A stretch of 64,000 bases of DNA from positions 38,546,566-38,610,565 of the forward strand of contig NC_085137.1 of assembly GCF_035046485.1 (NCBI RefSeq). The letters run 5' to 3'. The translations under genes and the position numbers were made by a program. Positions 10,884 to 20,844 of this stretch are shown here, in pieces. How positions within the stretch are numbered: position 1 is the first letter of the stretch; every line of letters starts with the position of its first letter. The notes beneath the pieces are model-generated. The model made no database searches and was not told the origin of the DNA. It was given only the letters and a program-made list of their open reading frames with translations. Origin of the DNA: Aedes albopictus. Taxonomy: Eukaryota > Arthropoda > Insecta > Diptera > Culicidae.

Positions 10884-12814
10884 ATGTCTTTTATAATCTG
10901 TCAGGAGTAAATCCAGGGGACCTATTAAAAAACGACTTATCGGGAATGAGCTTCAGACATTACTTCGGAGATACCTCCAGGGATTCCTTCCAAAATTCCT
11001 CTGAGGATTCTCTCGTAAAATACTTATAGAAATTCCTCAGAGAACCAACCTCACGAACTCTTCGGGAATTTTGGATGATTCTCTAGAGACAAGCTCAAAG
11101 ATTTCTACAAGAATTTGGTTTGAATTTTCTACGGTTTTTGTAGATGTCATCTATAATTTCTCCAAATTTTACATTCATCCACGATTAGGTATCTTATTTT
11201 TTTTCTTATATTGAACTAGAAAATTTACCAGAATTATTTCAAGAAGATCTGGTTTTTTTCTTGTAAAACTATTTTTCCTGTGAATTCACCAGGGATCCCT
11301 CTAGTAATATATATTAGTCCTGTGTTACTTTCTATACGAATTCGTTCTAAAGAGTACCATTAGTTCTTCAAAAAATCCTCCTGGTTGTTTCACCTGACGA
11401 TTTTACGGAAATTCTTCTGGAATTCGATGAGATGATGTATACAAGTTCTGCAGTGTGCAGCATAGTTGTCCCATGCTAATAGGGCTTCCCATAGTTTTGT
11501 TGATTTTTTTTTTTAATCTTACGAAAGTCTGTCAAAATTTCCTTGGGAAGCTCCAGGAGTTTTACCAGAAATCCATCTTTACGGTATATTCTATTCCTTT
11601 GGGAGTCCCAGCAGGTAGCAGGTCCATCCTGTTTATCGAGCATTTCTGATAAACCAGCCATACTTTATCTGAAGCAATGACCCGTTGGAGGCGCACTAAA
11701 GTAATATAGGTGATATTTTGATTATAAGAGTTAACATTCCTTCACTTCATACCATCAAACACTGTGATCTTGGCCAGGGTTTCCTTATAGAAAAGGTTAT
11801 TGAACTAATATTCTTTCCCATTCTTGGTGCTGCGTTCTTCCACCCAGAAAATCTTTCTGTTGAATGCAGTCATGCTGTCATTGACCTCGGGCACAAAATA
11901 TTACCGTATTACTCTGTTCATCGAAAAAAAAATCCTAATTAATTTGATTTGCGTCTAACATTACCCTTCTCTACAGGGAAACGATAATGATATGTCTGGT
12001 GCGCCGTGTTATGATCGTAGCAATTGAGTTCTAAACATAATAGTCCCGCTGCACACGCTGCGAAAGACAATTCCTAATCCAGCAGACTACTGTTGGTTGT
12101 ATTCCGTCGTCCGTCCGCCGGATAATGACGCCGTATGTCGGACCCTTCCAGAAAACAAATAAGCGCGACTGCTCTCGCGCACCAGGAAACAAATGAAGCG
12201 GCCTGTGAGCTCACAGGGATATTGACACGTGCCCATCATCGGCATCGCGCGCTGCACCCTTATCATAATCGCCATCCCTGTGTTCCGCGAATGAACCGAT
12301 ATGCGTGAAGGACTCTCGTTCCTTTTTTGTATGAAATGTTCCCTCACAAAACCCATGTTCGTTGTTTTCCATATCGATGATGGGCTGTGAAAGGTGTGCT
12401 GTGCAGTGTCTAGGAAAAAAAATGCAGCACCACCAGTCAAACTACCAACGCAAGCCACAAGTGGTCCTTGAGAGTATTGTACCGGTACCGGTCGATTTCG
12501 GACTAACATCTGCCTCGTGGGTCCACACTAGTGCGTCCATGTCGCACTGTGTGTCCTGCTGTCGGTTATCGGAAAAGTGCAATTGCATTGTGTGGTGGAG
12601 TTCAACAGCTCGGTGCCGGCGGGATACAAGTGCATTCTAAAAGTACAGTTTTCAATTGCATTTAGAATCAGAGGTGCTTTCGTCTAATTGTGTTTGACGA
12701 GTGAGCATCGGGTTATCGGGTTAGAATGGAGAGTCTACTTGAGACCACACGGGGAGTTTATTGATTTCAATGCAGGGATTAACAAAGCGTTGGACGCAGT
12801 TCCGCCAATTGTTT
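10884..12814. other. Intergenic; degenerate repeat tract then GC-richer flank
   Basis: From about 10,960 to 11,650 the sequence is a diverged TTCC/GGAA tract, like those at 17.5 and 32 kb. From about 12,080 to 12,700 GC rises. A 140-residue minus-strand frame (12,087-12,509) and a 92-residue plus-strand frame overlap there, neither with recognisable homology. This block could be an untranslated or divergent exon, but no splice chain is supported. Confidence 0.4.
12757..12762 (-). terminator. Polyadenylation signal of the TPR gene
   Basis: AATAAA on the minus strand, 53 nt beyond the TAG stop of the TPR gene. Its position suits cleavage near 12,740, which gives a short 3' UTR. Confidence 0.6.
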
Positions 12815-14586
12815 CTACTCCAGTTGAGTACGCTTGATTTCGAGAGACGTCCGCTGTTCCATCTTTTGAGCCATAAGTTTAGAGTTGATCTAAGAAAAGT
12901 TTAATGTATTAGAAATGTTTGAAAGCATTAACGAAATGGTGCCACTCACAATCCGTGCGACCTGAACCACATGATCCAGTCGTTCGTCTTCCAGAGCCAA
13001 CGCAGCCTCACCGGCCTCATCCAGCGAATCGGCCAACTTTTCCACACTGAGCTGGGCGCAATCGGCTCGAACGATGGCCAAAATTCCCAAAAACTTCCAC
13101 AAGTTGCTTCCACTTTGGGTCGCTTCCTCTATGACCCGTCGTGCCATGATCCGAGTTTCGTCCAACTTGCTCGCTTCCAGATGGTGGCGGCACATTTCGT
13201 GATACAGGAAAGCCCGCTCGATTGCGTACCGTGAGTAGGGAATTCGTTTCTCCAGCACGGTCAGTTTGTTCCTGTGAAAGTGCGAAGTTTCAATGATTCT
13301 GTTGTTGGGATCTACGAAATAACTTACTTATAAGCAATGTAACCATAATCCGGAGCTGCCGGATCACGATAAGTAGACTTGTCACCGAAAATCGGTATGA
13401 CGACGTCATCCTCATCCTTCGTCGGTTGCAGATTGAACAGAATCGCCAGGCGGTCCTTCAATCGCTCGTCCATCAGCGTCGGAGGTATCTGGTAACTCTC
13501 CGCGATAGCCAAGCCAACCAGGTTGCAAACTTCATTCACAAACTTGTATCGATCCGGGAAGACTCGTTCCGTTTTGGTCTGGTAGTAATACCACAGGACA
13601 TCGTTCACATAGGCTAGCAGCTGGTCCAATTTGCCCTGATCACGCAGCTCATGCATACGATCCAGCTGGTTGTGCACGTCTCTGTATGTTTTGTACCGAA
13701 TTTTAAACATATCGTCCAACAAATAGGCATCAGATTTCTCACTCGATCCAAATCGATTTCGACGATAAGTGTAGAACGGAGTTCTCGCTTGTAGACTACG
13801 CAAGCCTGCATCTACCCGATCGTAACAACGATCGATCGTATCCGACAAAACCTTCGAACTCTCTTTTGCTTCCGCGAGATTCACCACCTTTTCCCACTCT
13901 CCACCCTTCCTCAATGAACTCAAAAATTCCAAATCCTTCCAACCACTATTTAGATGTACCTGTCCCAGCATCCTCAAATTTTTCTCTTTCCTCTTGACTT
14001 CTCTAACGTGAGGCTCCCTCACGATCGTCTCCACTACACTTACCGCGTCGCACTCCTTCTTACCATCAAGATCCTCCGCCTTCACCTGCCCACCATCTCC
14101 CTCGATCATCCGCAACCGGCTCCTCTGCTGGTACAAGCAAGGCCCCGCGCGCTTCCCCAGAACATTCTCGTAATTCCGGAAAGCCAACCGCAGCTCCGCC
14201 TGCATATCCTTCAACCGGTGGCCCTCGAAATGCTTACTCCGGTTCGACGTCACCTTCACATGCTCCTCAAACTCGTCCAGCTCAAACACCGTCTGGCAGT
14301 CCTGCAGCGAACAGGGAAAATCTTCCCCACGGGGATCCAGTTCGTCCCTTTCCACGGCCAGCCCATCCCGGGTGCTCCCAAGGGCATCCCGCAGATCCGA
14401 ATTGCGGAACTGGGCCACACTCTTGCGGTAGTGACAATCGACGGCATACGGATTGGCTTGGACGGCTTTGTCGAAGTTGCTGGTGGCCACCCGGTAGCGA
14501 CCCTGTCGGGTGTAGTGTGTACCAAGCTCCCGGAAGATCACATGTTGGGATTCGGCTGGCCAGGACAGTTCCAGCTGGGAGGACAT
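12815..14586 (-). CDS. TPR protein, ODAD4/TTC25-like (three exons)
   Basis: The coding exons are 13,328-14,586, 12,950-13,271 and 12,815-12,889 on the minus strand. Both introns have GT-AG ends (56 bp, donor GTAAGTT, acceptor TTTCACAG; 60 bp, donor GTGAGTGG, acceptor TTTCTTAG). The joined frame totals 1,656 nt, or 551 residues plus stop. Residues about 15-85 look like two TPR units (RELGTHYTRQGRY..., NPYAVDCHYRKS). The middle holds a LDTHSNFWRQ-like segment (ARTPFYTYRRNRF) and exon 2 has further helical repeats beginning LEKRIPYSRYAIERAFLYHE. This layout resembles ODAD4/TTC25, an outer-dynein-arm docking subunit of motile cilia, somewhat shorter than the vertebrate protein of roughly 670 residues. 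The family call rests on remembered similarity and is an inference; another TPR family is possible. In a mosquito the expected sites are sperm flagella or chordotonal neurons. A foldback element starts 77 bp upstream of the ATG. Another CAG/TTAG acceptor-like site (CCCTTAG) sits 4 bp before the ATG, so an upstream untranslated exon is possible. Confidence 0.85.
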
Positions 14587-14662
14587 GATTCTAAGGGGTT
14601 TGGGGAAAACTTGTTTTGCGTTTCGAAAGCTGGGCTACTATGATTTGTTCAAAAAAGATGTA

Positions 14663-14871
14663 GAATTCTTTATTACGCCAACGAACCTAACCTCAAAATG
14701 ACTCTCAGGTCATTTTGGCAGATGTGACATGAGCATGAAAAGGACGGGAACAAAATCGATAAAGTAGAATATATGATCCGTCTTTTTCGTGCATGTTTGT
14801 AGTCTGTCAAAATTACCTGAGAACTGACAAACATTTTGGAGGTTAGATTTAGTGGTGCAATAAAAAATAAT
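14663..14871. mobile_element. Foldback element made of two inverted TGACCTGAGA repeats (copies B and C)
   Basis: Copy B (14,663-14,750, minus) and copy C (14,778-14,871, plus) are head-to-head, separated by about 27 bp. Each reads inward-to-outward as GTCCTTTTCATGC, a TGACCTGAGA core, an AGGTTAG block and a GGTGCAATAAA-type end. The whole can be read as a 209-bp MITE with roughly 85-bp inverted arms. It lies directly upstream of the ODAD4-like gene's start codon, in the putative promoter or 5' UTR. Confidence 0.7.
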
Positions 14872-16839
14872 ATGCACGTGTTTTAAAATTTAGTAGATGA
14901 TTTTTTTGTATTTTGTTTCCATTGAACAAAACTATCCAACTTTAAATATTTTTTTGAAAAGATATTCATTTAGTAACAATGTCAAAACAAGGATAAGGAT
15001 GTTAGTAACGAAAAATAAAATAGAACCCTACAAATGCATTACAAAATACAATATAATAAACTGTTAACATACGACGTAAAACATAGATCGTGTCTTCTGT
15101 TACTCAATTGGAAATTTGATTGTTAAGTCAGATTAACAGCTTGTAAAATGTTTGTATCTGCAATTTCTAAATAAATACAAAACAATCGATGTTATTATTT
15201 CAATGCTCGATTCGTCACATTGCATTTTACCAACCTCAACAACATTATCAATTCCCATCGCTTCATTAGCGGATTGCTGCGGAAGAAAAACCAAAATAAA
15301 CCATGTCAAAGCTTGACCACATGGCGGGTGCATCGAAACAAGTCATCGCCCAGTATACCTACATAGTACCCTCTCAGCTCGAGCCTGATCAGCAAGCAAA
15401 CAAACCGTGATGGAGGGACTTGGACATGATTTATAATAGAGAAATTATTATTGACGGACGATGTTGATGGCATCATGCTGCGCTCTGGTGATGCAACCGA
15501 ACCAAGCCTCTACCTACTCGAAACTAAGTCAAGCATCAACCCGGCGGTTTTGTACCTTTGGAAAGCTTCGAGGGCTACTGCTGCTGCTGGCTGCTGCTGA
15601 CTGATGCATCGCGGGACACGTGTGGGTTCCTTCTGCATTTGGGAAATCACGTGTGTTCGATTACGTAGGTATTTTGGAAGGGAGACCGGGGTTGACCGGG
15701 TGCAATAGTTTGCGCTACACTGAGGAAAAGCCACACTTGGAAGTCAATTGATTTTTGTCATGTAGACTGACTTACCACACCGTTTCACGTTACAAAGAAG
15801 TATCCGTCTGCGATCCGAATAGGGTTTTTATCTGATTTCCGTCTACCGAAGCACCGATCAATATTGATTGAGTTTATTCTTGCATCTCGCCTAATGCCTC
15901 ATGGTCAGTGTTGTATCAATTACAAACTTATAAATTAGCTTCCATATAAGGTACAGTATTGTAAAAGATCTACAATTTCGTTAAAAATAGTAAGATTGAA
16001 TAATTGTCCCTCGAATTATGTTTTCGTCTAGTCCATGTCTATTTCGGGCACAACCAGAATTCAATTCCCGGCACATCTTCTACGTGACACTACGGTACAC
16101 AGAATAGTAAAACATTAGGGGTACTCACTAAACAGATTAAATTTCTGCGTAAGCCATGATTTTCGGCTTATTTGAAATGTTTCATGATTTTGCGAATGAA
16201 ATAATCAAAGATTGACTTGGTGATCGCGACGTTTAATCAGTTTAATCAGTTTACGATGTTAAGTGAATCCCCCTATTATTATTTGACCGCAGCTATGTGT
16301 TTATTCAAAAAAAATGATCAAATGATTTGTAATACGAATTAAATCATGTGTTCAAAGTACAAATGAGTAAGCAGAAAACTTTTAAAACTTTTAAATTGAA
16401 GCTTTAGAATAACGACTAAAATAATTCAATTAATAGTTTTGCCCGCCACAACATAATACACCATCACAGTGCAATGAAGAAATCTTTCCCTGTGATTGTG
16501 AAATACGATGTTTCGTAAGCAGACAATCCACGCACACATTTGCATGCATCCTCACTAGACGAAGACAACTTGCTTACATGTGACCGACAGGAAAACAGTG
16601 ATTTATTTAGTTTATTGAACAGCTCTTGTTGCATTTTGCAGCAGTGAAATCTACTTTAAAGAGCCACAGAGCTTTTGTGGGGTGAGAACTGAAGGCTGGT
16701 TCAATAAGTGAATCTGGCGAAGTGAAAATTGAACGGTGATGAAGAACAACTCGGTCAGCTTTGGTACGGTTGCCTTCGTCGTACGCAAAACAAGAAACAA
16801 ATTTCAGCTCGTAAGCAGCTTGAAATTGAAACGTGCTGT
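14872..16839. other. Intergenic, no firm gene
   Basis: Unique-looking DNA of mixed composition. A CTGCTGCTGGCTGCTGCTG run lies near 15,580. The short dispersed block GGTGATCGCGACGTTTAATC recurs at 16,220, with a small internal duplication of GTTTAATCA. Open frames of 60-107 residues show no recognisable domain. Confidence 0.45.
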
Positions 16840-16894
16840 ATGGGCTGGTTATTATTGATAGTCTGCATATTTTTGCTTCCAGTCGTTGGAAAAG
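16840..16894 (+). CDS. Candidate first coding exon with signal peptide
   Basis: An ATG at 16,840 opens 18 codons, MGWLLLIVCIFLLPVVGK, plus one base, followed at once by a strong splice donor (AAAG|GTAAGT at 16,894/16,895). The peptide has a hydrophobic core and a small-residue end typical of a secretory signal sequence, so the exon could start a secreted or membrane protein. No downstream exon can be chosen with confidence. The next attractive acceptor (17,077) falls inside an antisense LINE fragment and is probably accidental. The real second exon may be far away. The exon could also be chance: 55 bp is little evidence. Confidence 0.35.
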
Positions 16895-16964
16895 GTAAGT
16901 TGTAATATCTTTATTGTGCCTTTTTCCCATCTGTTATGACGGGAATTAGCACATATGACGAAGT

Positions 16965-17290
16965 AAATATATACACTACTTGATTTTGATTTATCCAGTT
17001 TTGCGCGTATCAGACTAACTTATTTCGTTGGAAAAACCATATTCTCGTATTATCTGCCAAAGATTATTTCTTTTCAGTCTATCGTACGTTGCAATCAACA
17101 GATGGTGAGTCTGCAAGTTGAACTCTCGGAATTTATCCAAGATCATCCGCAGGATTAACATCTGATCCGTAGTTGATCTGTCCGCACGGAAACCAGCCTG
17201 TTATTCGCCGACGAAGGTTTCAAGGTTTCAAGTGGTTTCAGTCTGTTGAACAAAGTTGAACGGGAAGGCTTGAGACCACTTTTTCCTTTA
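16965..17290 (-). pseudogene. Decayed non-LTR retrotransposon reverse-transcriptase fragment
   Basis: Translated on the minus strand with frame changes, this segment gives reverse-transcriptase pieces: RLKPLETLKPSSANNR and SVRTDQLRI, then LRMILDKFREFNLQTHHL and YDRLKRN with a following LWQIIREYGF. This is the conserved RT region of mosquito LINEs (GFR..RSTTDQ...LQTHHLFIDFKAAYDSVKRNELW) with frameshifts and stops. It is a short dead fragment. A poly-G tract lies beside it (about 17,302-17,316). Confidence 0.7.
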
Positions 17291-17534
17291 GAAATGGAAG
17301 GGGGGGGGGGGGGGTGGAAGGGTTTCTCATAGAAACGAAACAGGAATGATTTGCAACAATTGCCAAATTTGAAATGGCAATACAATGTTTGCCGGGCCAA
17401 GTTAACTAAAGAAAATTGATCATAACGCACAATAAAGGGTTTCAAAACGTCAGTCGGTAGTTTTTCAAATATAAAGCTAGAAAAATAGTCCAATTGGAGA
17501 ATAATACAAATATCTTTTGCTAACAAAGTCAAAA

Positions 17535-19468
17535 CAGTATTATCCAGCGAAAGGAGCGAGGCTGAAGGAATTTCCGGAGAAACCAGAAGGAATTCCTGGC
17601 GGGGTACTAGAAAAATCCCCAGAGGAAATCCTTAAAAATGTTCTAATGGAAGTTTTGGTAGAAATCCAAAAGGAATTATCCGAAGAGTTCTCGGAGTTTT
17701 CGGGAGAATTCCTGGAGAAACTTCTGGAAAAATTCCTACAGGAACCTTTGGAAGAAAACTGACAGGAATTTCTGGAATGATTTACGGAAGAATTCTCAGA
17801 TTAGCTAGAATCATCCAAGAAATTTCGATTCGATGAATTTTCCAAGAAACTTCTGGAAGACATCACGGAGATTTCCTGATGAAATTTCGAAAGGAATTCC
17901 TGTTGGTACATCTTAAGGAATTTCCATTGAAATACTCAGGTAATTTCTCGGTGAAACGTTTAGAGGAACTACAGTTGAAACTTTTAAAAGAATTTCCGCA
18001 GGAACTTCTAAAGGAATCCTCGGTGGAGCTTCGGCGGAAGCTTCTAGAAAAATCACCAGTGGATCTTCTTGGCGGAATGGCTAAAGGATTAACTGATGGA
18101 AATCTTAGAGTTTCCGATGGAAATTAAAAAAAAAAAACCAGTGGAGTTAAAAAAAATCTAGTGAACTTCTCTAGGAACTCCTTCAAGTTCCAACAAAACT
18201 TTTTGTGAATTCCCGCAGGTTCTTCTGGAAGGATCGCCAGCGGAGATTCACTGAGGAACTGCTGGAAGAATTTTTGATTAATAACCTAGAGGAATCTCTG
18301 CTGGAGATATTCCCGATGGATATCATAAAGGAATTCCGGTGAAACTCTCTAAAGCATTTCCAATGAAACTCCCTGAAAAATACTTGATGGAACTGCTTGG
18401 AGCTACCGATGTAAATCCTGGGTGGATCCCCAGATGGAACTTCTTGAGTATTTAGGAACAATAATGGCAATTTTTAGCAGCAATCAGCAACAGTAATGGG
18501 AAATTTCAGCAAACCAAAACAAAACTCTTGCTGGCACCTTGGCTTTGCAAAAAGTTCATGGACAAACTTCCAGAAGAATTCCTAGATGAACCTTTGGAAA
18601 AAATCTGAGAGGAATTTCTGGAATAATTTCCGTAATAATTCTCGGAGTAATTCCTGGAACACATCTCGAAGGAGTAATTTTTATGAAGAAACTTCTGGAA
18701 AAATTCCCATGATGTACTCTTCGGAGAATTTTCGAAATAGATCACGGAGAAGATTCTGGTAGAATCTCTGGATATACTTCCAATTTCTGGAAAACTTACC
18801 GAAAAAACTTTTGGATAAAAATCCAGGAGAAACAGTTTGAAAGAAATACTAGTGAAGGAGCTTTTAGAAATATTTTCCAAGAAACTTCTAGGAGACATCA
18901 CAACAATCAGGCGACTTTCCGCAGATACTTCTTGAGGAATTCCTGTTGGTACATCTTATGGAATTTCCATTGACATAACTAGAGAAATACCCGGTAAAAC
19001 TCTTAGAGGAATTACCGATAGAGCTCGTTATTTACGACGGAACTTGTAGAGGAATTCTCGATGGAACTCCTACAGAAGCTCATTAAAAACACCGGAGGAG
19101 TTTCCTGGCATAATTATTGAAGACATCGGTGAAAATCTCAGAGATGTTCTCGATGGAACTTTAAAAACAAATCCAGTGGAATTCTGCAATAATTTCCAGT
19201 GAACTCGTAATGGAATCCCGTGTGGAACTTCTGGAGTGATTCCCAGTATTGCTAAATTCATAAAGTAATTTCCGACGAAACTTCATGAGGAATTTTTGGT
19301 GCATTCCCGGAGAATGTCTATAAGAATCGCCAGTGGAACTGCTCGAATACTTCACTACGCAACTGCTGGAAGAATTTAAGGTTTATCTCTTAGAAGAATC
19401 TCTGCTAAAACGTTTGGAGGAACTCCGGTGGGAATCTTGGAAGAATTTCCAATGAAACTCCTAGAAAC
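17535..19468. repeat. Degenerate GGAATTCC-rich tract
   Basis: The tract is dominated by diverged blocks such as AAGGAATTCCTGG, GAAATTTCTGGA and GGAACTTCTAGA, spaced about 21-24 bp in many places. It yields spurious E/F/L-rich frames on both strands (for example 17,517-17,762 and 18,506-18,901). The composition and spacing suggest an eroded tandem array related in style to the young 23-bp satellites. It resumes at 28,545, after the insertions described next. Confidence 0.6.
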
Positions 19469-20182
19469 ATCCCAAATAGCAATGGTAGCTGAACAGTGAG
19501 AATCATAGCTGAACAATGGATGGTTAATCGTGTAAATAGCTGAATAAGCTGGAAGCTGAATAACAAGTTGAATAGGGGCTTGTTGAGTGTATAACGTATC
19601 TCTTGTACAGCCTATCATCTTATGCTGAATATGATACTCAATAGAAGATTATCCATCTACTCTACATTTATTTATTCAGCTTATCTTCAATTTTGAAGGT
19701 TTAGCATAAAATAAAGTAGATATAAAAAATAACAGAAATGGCACTCAGTACCACCACTTAAAAAAAAAAAATAAAAAAATGCTAGAGGAATGTTAAATAG
19801 TGTTATTTTCGAAAAACATAGAAAAGGGATTTTGTCCTCTCCGATCATCGAACGCTGGATTTCATAACTGCAGCAGAAGCCACCATATCGAAAAGCAACC
19901 TACACGGAATATGCAAATGATACAGTATCGCTTGATTAAATATTTTATTTGAATAATTATAAGGCATCAATGATATCCCTAGTGTTAAACAATTACCAGG
20001 GTAAAGAGAATGTGCAGGCTCCAATTCCGTGGGCTGTGTAGGTGGTGGTTCGTGATGCGCAACTTGATGAGCCGTCGAAAGAGGAAATCGATTGTTTGTC
20101 AGAAGTATTCGGCTCCTAATCAAACTTCTACAATGAACCAACAAGAAAAGCATAGAAATTGTCAATTGATCATAATATTAGG

Positions 20183-20797
20183 TGTAAAGGAACCACAGGG
20201 CAGGCACATGCAAGCAACGCATTTGGTGAGTTCCGCATCACCCATCAACTGTCCGTTTGACGTCGAACAGAGAAACTTCAGGGATAATGAGAAGACAGAA
20301 TTTCAATGATTCGATAGTGACGGAGCGAAGAAGTATCGAGTAGATTATTTGTTGCTCAAACTAAATGATTTGGTGAATGCCGTTGTGAATTGGCTTGAAA
20401 TATGAAATTAGTTGCCTAGGTGAATTCTTTATTATTCTAAAATTTGTACTATGCTTATTCTAACAGAAAATTTATTATAGATCTAGAACTAGTTTTTCGG
20501 CATAATATAGTTCATTATTCTATCGCGCAAGCTAAAAGCAAACGGTAATTTAACCTATATTTCTACTAGAACTCATTAAAGTAAATTGAATTTATTACCC
20601 ACAGCTTTCACCAAGAAAATACATGCAATGTCATGCATGGTAGTTGTTCGATCAATTAGTTGTCGAGAAATGTACGAATATGTAAGTAAAATCAAGAACT
20701 TATACCTAATTGATCATAGTCTGAATAATAAATTATTTACAGCTTTAAAGCTGCGATTGCTGCTAAAAGATCGAGCTTCTCGTACTGATCCGAAACA
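20183..20797 (+). repeat. BEL 5' LTR
   Basis: 615 bp, TGTAAAGGAACC...GATCCGAAACA. It would carry the element's promoter. It also contains a copy of the last 42 codons of the pol frame, because that frame runs into the 3' LTR. Confidence 0.93.
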
Positions 20798-20844
20798 AAC
20801 TTTAAAGATATTCTGCGAAGTAAGCAGCTTTATCGCCACCCACC

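Noticed and set aside
12087..12509. 140-codon minus-strand frame
   Set aside because: Overlaps an opposite-strand frame, lacks a recognised domain or splice context, and lies downstream of the TPR gene's polyadenylation signal.
17078..17104. 27-bp microexon that would continue the signal-peptide exon in frame
   Set aside because: Splice sites fit, but the segment is the antisense of a LINE reverse-transcriptase motif (THHLLIATYDRLKRN), so the acceptor and donor are probably accidental.
17302..17316. Poly-G tract as a regulatory element
   Set aside because: A simple homopolymer next to a dead LINE fragment; nothing supports a function and length may be an assembly artefact.
20010..20309. 99-codon frame crossing into the 5' LTR
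   Set aside because: Its second half is the LTR copy of the pol C-terminus, and the first half is transposon flank.
20798..20844. Primer-binding site after the 5' LTR
   Set aside because: No convincing match to a tRNA 3' end could be recognised in these 47 bases by eye.
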